Assembly (NCBI RefSeq): GCF_003347595.2
Contig: NZ_QCZK02000060.1
Span: forward strand, 1-64,000
Direction of reading: 5' to 3'
Length of the DNA: 64,000 nt
Source: Botryobacter ruber
GTDB lineage: Bacteria; Bacteroidota; Bacteroidia; Cytophagales; Hymenobacteraceae
The notes under the pieces were generated by a model. That model saw only the letters and a list, made by a program, of their open reading frames with translations. It did no database searches and was not told where the DNA came from. Position 1 is the first letter of the stretch; each line of letters opens with the position of its first letter. Below are positions 1 through 7,678 of this stretch, piece after piece. A program made the position numbers and the translations under genes.

Positions 1-52
1 ATGCGCCGATGGTACTGGAGTCACATCCGGGAGAGTAGGTAGCCGCCAACAC
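1..52 (+). rRNA. rrf: 5S rRNA, 3' end (partial)
   Basis: The window opens inside a 5S rRNA. The visible part has the conserved 3'-half string GCGCCGATGGTACTGG and then GGGAGAGTAGG followed by GCCGCC, which closes the terminal helix. The 5' half lies outside, so an rRNA operon probably reads into the window. A strong terminator follows within ten bases. Confidence 0.85.
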
Positions 53-58
53 CATTCC

Positions 59-100
59 AACAGCCCCTGTACAGCAATGTGCAGGGGCTGTTTGCATTTT
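59..100 (+). terminator. Rho-independent terminator of the rRNA operon
   Basis: A perfect 11-bp stem (AACAGCCCCTG at 59-69 pairs with CAGGGGCTGTT at 82-92) is followed by TTGCATTTT. Its position directly after the 5S rRNA fits the end of an rRNA transcript. Confidence 0.85.
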
Positions 101-134
101 AGGATGATTGTAGTATGTTTAACTGCTCCTACTT

Positions 135-167
135 AAGGAGCAAAGGCTGTGGTGAGAGTGGCAGCAG
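135..167 (+). repeat. DR30 dispersed repeat copy
   Basis: GGAGCAAAGGCTGTGG followed by a diverged GAGAGTGGCAGCAGG. It matches the core of the other copies but with a 3-base insertion near the middle. Confidence 0.6.
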
Positions 168-222
168 GATTCCTGAGCTACATTACTACACGGGAGTGTG
201 TCGTAAAAAGGAAGCTAAGCAA

Positions 223-249
223 CAGCAGCGGCTGTGGTGGCAGGTGCAG
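223..249 (+). repeat. DR30 dispersed repeat copy
   Basis: A near-consensus copy: CAGCAGCGGCTGTGG then TGGCAGGTGCAG. It stands in the same orientation as the copy about 90 bp upstream. Confidence 0.8.
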
Positions 250-663
250 TAGATTGTCTGCACCACGAATCAACAGATGGGTAGCATCTACTTTGCCACA
301 CCATTTTGTGTTTTCTTGTCAGCTTGTAAAAATTTTGTGGCCAAGATCCAAACAGGTAGTACCATTACCCACTTCCGTAAATATAAGCCCTCTTGTCATC
401 CCTAAAGATGACAAAGTAACGAATAGTTTTGTGGGACTGCGAAAAAACAATCTGCTGTAAATTGTACTATTCCATTGTGTCTTCTAGCCTGCAATCACCT
501 GAAGCTGTCTTTTACTGAATGCAAATTTCTTTAAAAGATTCAATTTGTCTCTTGTTGCTCTATTGACTATCTGTGGTTATTGAAGCAACATCATCCCAGT
601 CTTTATCCTAACAAAGTGATTGCAACCACGGCACCGGTACATAATTGAGAAGACCAAAAGCTA

Positions 664-698
664 TGCACCACCAGCCACCAGACCCACTGCTGCTGCTC
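664..698 (-). repeat. Degraded DR30 copy
   Basis: An inverted, diverged copy (GCCACCAGACCCACTGCTGC region), lying 22 bp past the stop codon of the membrane-protein gene. The call rests on the general pattern only. Confidence 0.4.
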
Positions 699-719
699 TA
701 AGGCAGTATCCACCAAATC

Positions 720-1001
720 CTACTCCACCTGCTGCATATCCAGGTAAATCTGGAAGAATAAGAGTAGCACCGCAAAAACGATCAGGAAAAGCCCCGTATA
801 GAATCTCGCTTTTGGAACAGGCGCAAACGAGACGGTACCATCTTCATTCTTGCGTTTAAATTTATAATCGGTGAGAATGAGGCCGTTACCAAAACTTAAC
901 CAGATAGCGGAAGTTAAAATTTCTCTTGTAAGAAAAAGGGAAGCAGTACCGATAGCCGAAAAAGCAATACCGATGAACAACCTGATAGAGTAACCTTTCA
1001 T
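720..1001 (-). CDS. Small membrane protein, function unknown
   Basis: A 93-residue protein with hydrophobic segments at about residues 5-23, 27-45 (weaker) and 67-88. A charged loop (KFKRKNEDG, about 47-55) lies between the second and third. The N-terminal MKGYSIRLF and this layout resemble small uncharacterised inner-membrane proteins of Bacteroidota. I do not recognise a family and assign no function. It stands alone, convergent with the rRNA operon, with a degraded DR30 copy just past its stop. The hydrophobic pattern and the absence of a better frame on either strand support it as a real gene. Confidence 0.7.
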   Translation of the reverse strand: MKGYSIRLFIGIAFSAIGTASLFLTREILTSAIWLSFGNGLILTDYKFKRKNEDGTVSFAPVPKARFYTGLFLIVFAVLLLFFQIYLDMQQVE

Positions 1002-1253
1002 TATTGAACTTAAATATAGAAATGAAAGTTAAGGCTTTGTGTTTAAACAAAAATAAAAATTTAGAAATTTCCTTAAAATTGGCTGAGTTTTTGTTAATTT
1101 TAAAGCGCAAAAACTGGTAATTTCTGAACACATAACAATATATTTTATTTGCCTGTTGTTTTTTACAAAAATTATAAGAAACATTTGCGCCGATATCTGG
1201 TATAAACAAGGCAGATACAATTACCATAGATTATAAAATGAAAAAAAAGACGC

Positions 1254-1276
1254 TTTTATCATCTGAAATGATAAAA
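1254..1276. other. Perfect 9-bp inverted repeat in the arg leader
   Basis: TTTTATCAT (1254-1262) and ATGATAAAA (1268-1276) flank a 5-base loop. It could be an attenuating hairpin, a terminator or an operator. It is followed by a second small hairpin but no clear T-run. Confidence 0.4.
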
Positions 1277-1441
1277 CACTCCTTACAAGCGAGTGCGACT
1301 TTTTCTACCTTCTCCGACAAGGTAGTTTTGCAGGCTTTTGTAACACCTTTCTTTTACAGGCCGTAGGCCGGCACGCATTCCGATTGCCTAAGCGGTAGTC
1401 ATTTTATTCCCACACTTTCCTTTATTTAATAATAAGCCGGT

Positions 1442-1462
1442 AGTTATACTGCAGGTATAACT
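1442..1462. promoter_or_regulatory. Palindromic operator-like site before the arginine cluster
   Basis: AGTTATAC and GTATAACT are perfect 8-bp arms around TGCAG, 70 bp before the first arg-cluster start codon. The dyad does not match the classical ArgR box as I know it. Its length, symmetry and position fit a dimeric repressor site, but no regulator gene is nearby. Confidence 0.4.
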
Positions 1463-1531
1463 TGATTATTGCTGTCATTTTATAAATCAGAATTTTTCTT
1501 TCGCTGTTTCATAAACAGCGCTTATGTTAAG

Positions 1532-2170
1532 ATGAATAATCAAACTTCTTTTATAATTACAGTTGCCGATGAGCAACATGTTAAATATGCCTCTCAGATC
1601 TGTGACGAGATGGAATCTTCTGCCAAAGCAAGGGGCACCGGTATTGCCAAGCGCTCCCCTGATTACATTGCGCAGAAAATGCTGGAAGGCAAAGCTGTTA
1701 TTGCATTACAACAGGACGGCACCTGGGCTGGGTTCTGTTACATCGAAACCTGGAGCCATGGCGAATATGTAGCCAACTCCGGTTTGATTGTTTCGCCTGA
1801 TCTGCGCAAAAGTGGTTTGGCTAAACAAATTAAAAAGAAGATATTTGAACTTTCGCGCAAGAAATACCCGGATGCCAAGATATTCGGACTCACAACTGCG
1901 CTTGCTGTCATGCGCATCAACACAGAACTGGGTTACTCTCCGGTAACTTATTCTGAGTTAACGAAAGATGAAGCGTTCTGGCAGGGCTGCAAAAGCTGCG
2001 TGAACTTCGAAATTCTGACCATGAAAGGCCGTACCAACTGCCTGTGCACAGCCATGCTGTATGATCCGGAACGCGAAAAAAAGCGGATGGCCGCGAATGA
2101 GCAATATCGTTCATTGGCGGCAGAAGCAACAGAAATAGAAAACCCAAACCTTCAACCTATACACAGTTAA
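1532..2170 (+). CDS. GNAT acetyltransferase, likely first enzyme of arginine synthesis
   Basis: A 212-residue GNAT-fold protein. The acetyl-CoA loop is at about residues 87-100 (VSPDLRKSGLAKQI). Its place as the first gene of the arg cluster, 10 bp before argG, suggests it acylates glutamate, the step done by ArgA in other bacteria. The C-terminal part carries four cysteines in a CKSC...CLC arrangement (C153, C156, C170, C172) that could bind a metal. I chose the ATG at 1532 (MNNQTSFIITVADE) over an upstream ATG at 1469, because the extra 21 residues fall in a hairpin-rich leader and look non-coding. Whether the acyl group is acetyl or succinyl cannot be read from the sequence. Confidence 0.75.
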   Translation: MNNQTSFIITVADEQHVKYASQICDEMESSAKARGTGIAKRSPDYIAQKMLEGKAVIALQQDGTWAGFCYIETWSHGEYVANSGLIVSPDLRKSGLAKQIKKKIFELSRKKYPDAKIFGLTTALAVMRINTELGYSPVTYSELTKDEAFWQGCKSCVNFEILTMKGRTNCLCTAMLYDPEREKKRMAANEQYRSLAAEATEIENPNLQPIHS

Positions 2171-2180
2171 AACCTTTATA

Positions 2181-3377
2181 ATGAACAACAAAGTAGTATT
2201 GGCCTTTAGTGGCGGACTGGACACATCGTACTGCGTAAAGCACCTGAAAGAAGACAAAGGGCTGGAAGTATATTCGGTGTTAGTAAATACAGGCGGTTTT
2301 TCGGAGGAGGAGCTGAAAGATGTGGAAGCTCGTGCTTACTCGCTTGGTGTAAAAGACCACACCACGCTCGACGAAACCGCATACTACTATCAGAGCTGCA
2401 TTAAGTATCTTGTTTTTGGCAATGTACTTAAAAACAACACCTATCCCTTATCGGTAAGTGCAGAGCGTGTAACGCAGGCAATTGCCGTTGCCCGTCATGC
2501 CAAAGCCGTAGGTGCTGCCTATGTGGCCCACGGCAGTACAGGAGCCGGTAACGACCAGGTGCGTTTCGACATGATCTTCCAGATGATGATTCCGGATACG
2601 GAGATCTTAACGCCGATTCGTGACAACAAACTTTCAAGAGAAGAGGAAATTGAGTTCCTGCGCAAGCATGGGGTGGAGGTAGATTTTAAAAAGGCACAAT
2701 ACTCAATTAATAAAGGAATCTGGGGTACATCTGTGGGCGGAAAGGAAACCTTAACATCCAACCAGCCACTACCCGAAGAGGCCTATCCCACCCAACTGAG
2801 CAAGGAGCAGCCGGAGCGTGTTACGCTGCACTTCGAGAAAGGCGAACTGAAAGGTATTAACGACAAGACTTATGAGAATCCGGTAGAAGCTATCCAGGCG
2901 CTGCAGGAAATGGCAGGTCCGTTTGCCATTGGCCGCGACATCCACGTGGGCGATACCATCATCGGCATCAAAGGTCGTGTAGGCTTTGAAGCTGCTGCAC
3001 CGATGGTGATCATTAAGGCGCATCATGCGCTGGAGAAGCACGTGCTTACCAAGTGGCAGATTTACTGGAAAGACCAGCTGTCGGTATGGTACGGCAACTG
3101 GCTGCACGAAGGTCAGCTCCTGGACCCGACGATGCGCGACATCGAGGCGTTCCTGGAGCATACGCAGGAGAACGTAACCGGAAAAGTATTCGTACTGCTG
3201 GCGCCTTACCGTTTCCAGATTGAAGGTATTGAGTCGGAGCACGACCTGATGTCGTCGAAGTTCGGTAGCTACGGCGAGATGAACAAAGGCTGGAGTGGCG
3301 ACGATGTAAAAGGCTTCTCGAAGATATTCGGTAACCAGTCCGTGATGTACCACAAGATAAACGGAACACTGGACTAA
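2181..3377 (+). CDS. argG: Argininosuccinate synthase
   Basis: A 398-residue enzyme that joins citrulline and aspartate with ATP hydrolysed to AMP, the penultimate step of arginine synthesis in the cytoplasm. The N-terminal PP-loop motif SGGLDTSY is at residues 10-17, followed by the HGSTGAGNDQVRF nucleotide/citrulline-binding segment near residue 117. The length is normal for the family. It lies 10 bp after the GNAT gene, and its stop codon overlaps the argC start by one base (TAATG), so the three genes are almost certainly co-transcribed. Confidence 0.96.
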   Translation: MNNKVVLAFSGGLDTSYCVKHLKEDKGLEVYSVLVNTGGFSEEELKDVEARAYSLGVKDHTTLDETAYYYQSCIKYLVFGNVLKNNTYPLSVSAERVTQAIAVARHAKAVGAAYVAHGSTGAGNDQVRFDMIFQMMIPDTEILTPIRDNKLSREEEIEFLRKHGVEVDFKKAQYSINKGIWGTSVGGKETLTSNQPLPEEAYPTQLSKEQPERVTLHFEKGELKGINDKTYENPVEAIQALQEMAGPFAIGRDIHVGDTIIGIKGRVGFEAAAPMVIIKAHHALEKHVLTKWQIYWKDQLSVWYGNWLHEGQLLDPTMRDIEAFLEHTQENVTGKVFVLLAPYRFQIEGIESEHDLMSSKFGSYGEMNKGWSGDDVKGFSKIFGNQSVMYHKINGTLD

Positions 3378-4378
3378 TGGCAGAAAAAATAGTGGCAGGC
3401 CTTGTGGGTGGTGCCGGGTATGCAGGCGGCGAATTGCTGCGCCTGCTGCTCAACCACCCACAGGTGTCTTTAGCCTTCGTACAAAGCCGCAGCCAGGCGG
3501 GAAAGCCCGTTTACGAAACGCACCCTGACCTGCTGGGCGAAACAGATATTACCTTTACTGCTGAAGCAGATGCTCCCGTTGACGTGCTCTTCCTGTGCAC
3601 GGGTCACGGCGAGGCCAAAAAGTTCTTAGCTACAGCCACCATACCCGCTGCTACCCGCATCATCGACCTGAGCCAGGATTTCCGCTGGAACGAAGGCACG
3701 GAAGCAGCTTTTGTGGAAGCTGACGGTAAAACATTTATCTACGGACTGCCGGAACTACAGCGTGAAAAGATAAAGGAGGCACAGCACATCGCCAACCCGG
3801 GCTGTTTTGCTACGGCCATACAGCTGGGCTTATTGCCGCTGGCTGCTGAGGGAAAACTGGATGCACCGGTGCACGTGAGCGGCATTACCGGCTCCACCGG
3901 TGCCGGCCAGAGCCTGAGCGCGACTTCGCACTTCAGCTGGCGCACCGAGAACGTGTCCACTTACAAAGTGATGGAGCACCAGCACCTGCGCGAAATCAGG
4001 CGCACGCTGAAGCAGCTGCAGTCGGAGCAGGTACCACCTATCCATTTTATCCCGTACAGGGGCCCCTTCGCCCGCGGTATCTTCATTACGTCCTACCTGC
4101 AGACAAACCTAACGCTGGAGGAAGCGCAGGAGCTGTATGAAGGCTATTATGCCGGTCACCCGTACGTGCACCTCACCAGGCAGAATCCGGACCTGAAGCA
4201 GGTGGTGAACACCAATAAGTGTATCATTCAACTGCAAAAGCACGGCGACCAGCTGGTCATCACCAGCATGATCGACAACCTGCTGAAAGGAGCTGCGGGT
4301 CAGGCGGTGCAGAACATGAACCTCGTGTTCGGCTTAGAAGAAACCGCCGGCCTGAAGCTGAAGCCTTCGGCGTTTTAG
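3377..4378 (+). CDS. argC: N-acetyl-gamma-glutamyl-phosphate reductase
   Basis: A 333-residue NADPH-dependent reductase that converts the acyl-glutamyl phosphate made by ArgB to the semialdehyde. The N-terminal dinucleotide-binding loop is GGAGYAGGEL (11-20). The catalytic cysteine is C143 in the NPGCFATA motif. It starts on the last base of the argG stop codon. A 137-bp intergenic repeat (4400-4536) separates it from argD, which may weaken coupling to the genes downstream. Confidence 0.96.
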   Translation: MAEKIVAGLVGGAGYAGGELLRLLLNHPQVSLAFVQSRSQAGKPVYETHPDLLGETDITFTAEADAPVDVLFLCTGHGEAKKFLATATIPAATRIIDLSQDFRWNEGTEAAFVEADGKTFIYGLPELQREKIKEAQHIANPGCFATAIQLGLLPLAAEGKLDAPVHVSGITGSTGAGQSLSATSHFSWRTENVSTYKVMEHQHLREIRRTLKQLQSEQVPPIHFIPYRGPFARGIFITSYLQTNLTLEEAQELYEGYYAGHPYVHLTRQNPDLKQVVNTNKCIIQLQKHGDQLVITSMIDNLLKGAAGQAVQNMNLVFGLEETAGLKLKPSAF

Positions 4379-4399
4379 AATTTTGATATTGGCATTTCT

Positions 4400-4536
4400 G
4401 TCCCCCTTTGAAGGGGGTAGGGGGATGATTTACATAAGCGAATTACTGGCTTGAAGCCTTTACTGTACAGGCTGTAGGAATGCAGGTTTTTCCTACAGCC
4501 CGTGCCTCATCCCCCTTACCCCCTTCAAAGGGGGAC
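4400..4536. repeat. Miniature inverted-repeat element, copy 1 (argC-argD spacer)
   Basis: The ends are long inverted repeats: left arm 4400-4427 beginning GTCCCCCTTTGAAGGGGG, right arm 4508-4536 ending CCCCCTTCAAAGGGGGAC. They differ by one extra base in the right arm. The element has no gene. A second copy, interrupted by another element, lies at 8521-8905. The two also share CAGCCCGTGC just inside the right arm. Confidence 0.85.
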
Positions 4537-4564
4537 AATTATTCACCGATTCAACCTCAACAAC

Positions 4565-5692
4565 ATGAATCTTTTCGACGTTTACCCGCTTTTTGATATA
4601 GAACCTGTTAAAGCTTCCGGCCTGAAGGTATGGGACAAGCAGGGAACCGAGTACCTCGACCTCTACGGCGGTCATGCCGTTATTTCCATTGGTCACAGCC
4701 ATCCGCATTATGTGCAGCGCGTACAGGAGCAGCTGAACAGAATAGGCTTTTACTCCAACGCCGTTAAAATGCCCATGCAGGAAGAACTGGCGCAGAAGCT
4801 AGGACAGCTAAGCGGCTACGACGACTATAGCCTCTTCCTGTGCAATTCCGGTGCCGAAGCCAATGAAAATGCCCTGAAACTCGCCTCTTTCCATACCGGG
4901 AGAAAAAAGGTGATCACGTTTAAAAACGCCTTCCATGGCCGCACATCCGCTGCCGTGGCAGCGACTGATAATCCTGGCATCATCGCGCCCATCAACGAAA
5001 CGGATAATTTCCTGTTTCTGCCATTCAACGATCTGAATGCCGTAAAAGAAGCTTTTGCAAGCGAAGAAATAGCCGCTGTAATTGTAGAAGGCATTCAGGG
5101 TGTAGGCGGTGTGTATATTCCGGAGCCGGCGTTCCTGCAGGAAGTACACACGCTGTGTAAGGAGAAGGGAGCGCTCCTGATCCTGGACGAAGTTCAGTCG
5201 GGCTATGGCCGTTCCGGTAAATTCTTCGCGCACCAGCACGCTGATGTGCGTCCCGACATTATAACGGTAGCCAAAGGCATGGGCAATGGCTTCCCTATCG
5301 GGGGAGTACTGATCAATCCTGCTATCCAGGCGAAACACGGCATGCTGGGCACCACCTTTGGGGGGAACTACCTCGCCTGTGCTGCTGGTCTGGCTGTGCT
5401 GGAAGTAATGGAGCAGGAAAACCTGCTGGAAAACACCACGACCATCGGCAATTACCTGATGGAAGAGCTGAAACAACTGCCGGGTGTAAAAGAAGTACGC
5501 GGACAGGGCCTTATGATCGGGGTGGAACTTGGGGAAAACAGCGCGCCGCTGCGAAACAAACTGCTGAGCGAGTACAAAATTTTTACCGGTTCGGCTTCGA
5601 ACAAAAACACCTTACGCTTATTGCCTGCCTTAACCATTTCGAAAGAAGAGGCAGATCAGTTTTTAAATGCTTTTAAAGCCTTACTTTCCTAA
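4565..5692 (+). CDS. argD: Acetylornithine aminotransferase
   Basis: A 375-residue class III PLP aminotransferase that makes N-acylornithine from the semialdehyde and glutamate. The PLP-binding lysine is K237 in VAKGMGNGFP, preceded by the LDEVQSGYGRSG motif (208-218), and the phosphate-binding CNSGAEANE is at 93-101. I chose the ATG at 4565 (MNLFDVYP). An in-frame ATG at 4502 would add 21 residues encoded by the end of the repeat element, and the family begins near MNLFDVY. It is 12 bp ahead of argF'. Confidence 0.93.
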   Translation: MNLFDVYPLFDIEPVKASGLKVWDKQGTEYLDLYGGHAVISIGHSHPHYVQRVQEQLNRIGFYSNAVKMPMQEELAQKLGQLSGYDDYSLFLCNSGAEANENALKLASFHTGRKKVITFKNAFHGRTSAAVAATDNPGIIAPINETDNFLFLPFNDLNAVKEAFASEEIAAVIVEGIQGVGGVYIPEPAFLQEVHTLCKEKGALLILDEVQSGYGRSGKFFAHQHADVRPDIITVAKGMGNGFPIGGVLINPAIQAKHGMLGTTFGGNYLACAAGLAVLEVMEQENLLENTTTIGNYLMEELKQLPGVKEVRGQGLMIGVELGENSAPLRNKLLSEYKIFTGSASNKNTLRLLPALTISKEEADQFLNAFKALLS

Positions 5693-5704
5693 AAAGAACC
5701 TACT

Positions 5705-6658
5705 ATGAAAAACTATACTTCGGTACATGATGTGCCTGATGTGGCTGCACTGGTACAGGAAGCCCTGGAACTGAAAAAGAATCCGTATGCGCATAAATCG
5801 CTGGGAGAAAATAAAACACTGGGCCTGATATTCCTGAACCCCAGCCTGCGCACGCGCCTGAGCACCCAGAAAGCAGCCTTGAACCTGGGCATGAACGTGA
5901 TGGTGATGAACATGGACAAGGAAGGCTGGGCGCTGGAAACACAGGATGGTGTGGTGATGAACGGCACTACGGTGGAACACATTCGTGAAGCCGCTGCCGT
6001 GATGGGCCAGTACTGCGATATTCTCGGGCTACGTTCCTTTCCAAAACTGCAGAGCCGGGAAGAAGATTATTCGGAAGACATCCTGAATAAATTCATGAAG
6101 TATGCCGGGGTGCCAATTCTGAGCCTGGAATCTGCCACACGCCACCCGCTGCAAAGCCTGGCGGACCTGATCACCATCACCGAGCACAAACCAACCGGGT
6201 TAAGGCCGAAGGTGGTACTAACCTGGGCACCGCATGTGAAGGCCCTGCCACAGGCAGTTCCTAACTCCTTTGCCGAGTGGATGTGCGCCGCTGATGTAGA
6301 TTTCGTGATCGCGCACCCGGAAGGCTACGAACTGGAAAGCAGCTTTACGGATGGTGCCACCATTACCTACGACCAGGATGAAGCGCTGCAGAATGCCGAT
6401 TTTGTGTACATTAAAAACTGGTCATCTTTCCACGATTACGGTAAAGTACTCACAGAAGGTGAAGGCTGGATGATGACGAATGAGAAACTGGCAAAAACCA
6501 ACAATGCCAAAGTCATGCACTGCCTGCCGGTTCGCCGCGGGCTGGAACTGAGCCATGAAATTCTCGACGGTCCAAACTCCATCGTCATTCAGGAAGCTGG
6601 CAACCGGGTTTATGCAGCGCAGGCTGTTATCAAAAGACTCCTGGAAAACAAAGCGTAA
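5705..6658 (+). CDS. argF': N-acylornithine carbamoyltransferase (acetyl- or succinylornithine)
   Basis: A 317-residue transcarbamylase of the ArgF' group, which carbamoylates N-acetyl- or N-succinyl-ornithine rather than free ornithine. The carbamoyl-phosphate loop is near residues 47-53 (SLRTRLS). HCLPVRRG is near residue 267, with EAGNRVYAAQA toward the C-terminus. Acetyl- and succinyl-specific relatives differ at one active-site position (Glu92 in the Xanthomonas enzyme, Pro90 in that of Bacteroides fragilis). The matching area here is NGTTVEHI (86-93), apparently with Val90, so the substrate is open. It lies between argD (12 bp) and argB (7 bp). Confidence 0.9.
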   Translation: MKNYTSVHDVPDVAALVQEALELKKNPYAHKSLGENKTLGLIFLNPSLRTRLSTQKAALNLGMNVMVMNMDKEGWALETQDGVVMNGTTVEHIREAAAVMGQYCDILGLRSFPKLQSREEDYSEDILNKFMKYAGVPILSLESATRHPLQSLADLITITEHKPTGLRPKVVLTWAPHVKALPQAVPNSFAEWMCAADVDFVIAHPEGYELESSFTDGATITYDQDEALQNADFVYIKNWSSFHDYGKVLTEGEGWMMTNEKLAKTNNAKVMHCLPVRRGLELSHEILDGPNSIVIQEAGNRVYAAQAVIKRLLENKA

Positions 6659-6665
6659 GTTTCTC

Positions 6666-7460
6666 ATGCAGACATTACACATTGTAAAGATCGGGGGTAA
6701 CATCCTGGACTCGCCACCAAAGCTGCAGCAGTTCTTGGCTGATTTTGCTTCGCTGGAGGGGCCAAAGCTGCTCATCCATGGGGGCGGTAAAATTGCTTCC
6801 ACTATCGGGCGGCAGCTCGGTATTGAGCCCAACATGGTAGATGGCCGCCGCATCACCGATGCTGAAACCCTGAAACTGGTAACGATGGTATACGGGGGCC
6901 TGGTGAATAAAAATGTAGTAGCGCAACTGCAGGCGCTTGGCTGCAACGCCATCGGTCTGACCGGTGCCGATGCCAATATCATTCCGGCCACCAAACGCCC
7001 GGTAAAGCAAGTTGATTACGGTTTTGTTGGCGATGTGGCAGGTCCGGAAACAGTCGGTGCCAATGCGTTGGATACATTTCTGAAAATTGGCCTGACACCT
7101 GTCTGCGCTCCGCTCACACACGACGGGCAAGGCAACCTGCTCAACACGAATGCCGACACCATTGCCTCGGTACTGGCTACAGCCATGGCGTCTCTTTACC
7201 AGGTAAAGCTGATTTACTCGTTCGAGAAACGCGGCGTGCTGCAGGATGCGGAGGATAACGATTCCGTTATTCACCATATTGATAAGGCAAAATACCAGGA
7301 ACTGAAGGAAACTGGCGTCGTTTCAGCGGGCATGATCCCGAAACTCGACAATGCCTTCGATGCACTGGATAAAGGCGTACGCGCAGTGGTGATAGGCGAT
7401 GCCGCTGAAATTAATACCATCGTAGCAGGAGGGGAAGCTGGTACGCTGATCACCTTGTAA
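6666..7460 (+). CDS. argB: Acetylglutamate kinase
   Basis: A 264-residue amino-acid kinase that phosphorylates N-acylglutamate. The ATP-binding KIGGN is at residues 8-12 and IHGGGK follows near residue 37. The protein starts directly at the first beta strand (MQTLHIVKIGGN). It therefore lacks the extra N-terminal helix found in kinases inhibited by arginine and is more like the enterobacterial, arginine-insensitive form (inference). The ATG at 6666 lies 7 bp after the argF' stop; a longer in-frame start would overlap argF' by over 100 bp and is rejected. Confidence 0.93.
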   Translation: MQTLHIVKIGGNILDSPPKLQQFLADFASLEGPKLLIHGGGKIASTIGRQLGIEPNMVDGRRITDAETLKLVTMVYGGLVNKNVVAQLQALGCNAIGLTGADANIIPATKRPVKQVDYGFVGDVAGPETVGANALDTFLKIGLTPVCAPLTHDGQGNLLNTNADTIASVLATAMASLYQVKLIYSFEKRGVLQDAEDNDSVIHHIDKAKYQELKETGVVSAGMIPKLDNAFDALDKGVRAVVIGDAAEINTIVAGGEAGTLITL

Positions 7461-7485
7461 CTTAATTTGCTCAGATCTTTCTTTG

Positions 7486-7646
7486 CTCTCTTTTGTCATC
7501 CTGAAAAGGAGCTCGTGAGCGAGCGCTTGGAATGCTGGCAATGGAAAAAATAAAGATTAGAATTCAAGTAGTTAAATTAGTACCTTCCGCTTTGGCTTTA
7601 CTGCATCTCGCCCACAAGATCATTTCAGGATGACAGGAGAGAAGAG
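7486..7646. repeat. Intergenic inverted-repeat element (argB-proC spacer)
   Basis: Imperfect terminal inverted repeats share TGTCATCCTGAAA (7494-7506) and TTTCAGGATGACA (7623-7635), with purine/pyrimidine-rich tails CTCTC and GAGAAGAG. There is no open frame inside. It resembles the small non-autonomous elements scattered through Bacteroidota genomes and is unrelated in sequence to the elements at 4400 and 8521. Confidence 0.7.
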
Positions 7647-7678
7647 ATAAGTATGGTAGAATCTTAATTTAAACAAAA

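Larger units (their letters stand above)
101..719. other. Gene-poor spacer after the rRNA operon
   Basis: No convincing gene is seen here. The open frames present have no family resemblance, and one starts inside a repeat copy. The stretch holds three DR30 copies (135-167, 223-249, and a degraded inverted one at 664-698) and a small perfect hairpin (TTGTCATC at 393-400 with GATGACAA at 407-414). Confidence 0.6.
1002..1531. other. AT-rich spacer and likely leader of the arginine cluster
   Basis: About 530 bp without a credible gene. The first half (1003-1230) is strongly AT-rich. The second half has several hairpins: TTTTATCAT/ATGATAAAA (1254-1276), CTACCTT/AAGGTAG (about 1299-1319), a 21-bp palindrome (1442-1462), and CGCTGTTT with AACAGCG just before the first gene. 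No known riboswitch fold is recognised. A structured 5' leader for the arg genes is plausible but unproven. Confidence 0.5.

Noticed and set aside
149..460. 103-codon plus-strand frame after the 5S rRNA
   Set aside because: It starts inside a DR30 copy, runs over a second copy, and its amino-acid composition resembles no family.
620..859. 79-codon plus-strand frame
   Set aside because: It overlaps the end of the membrane-protein gene on the other strand and is mostly low-complexity translation of a degraded repeat.
886..1227. 113-codon minus-strand frame in the AT-rich spacer
   Set aside because: Phe/Lys/Asn-rich translation of AT-rich DNA, overlapping a better-supported gene.
1231..1531. 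A known riboswitch before the arginine cluster
   Set aside because: Stems are present, but no conserved core of a known class could be found.
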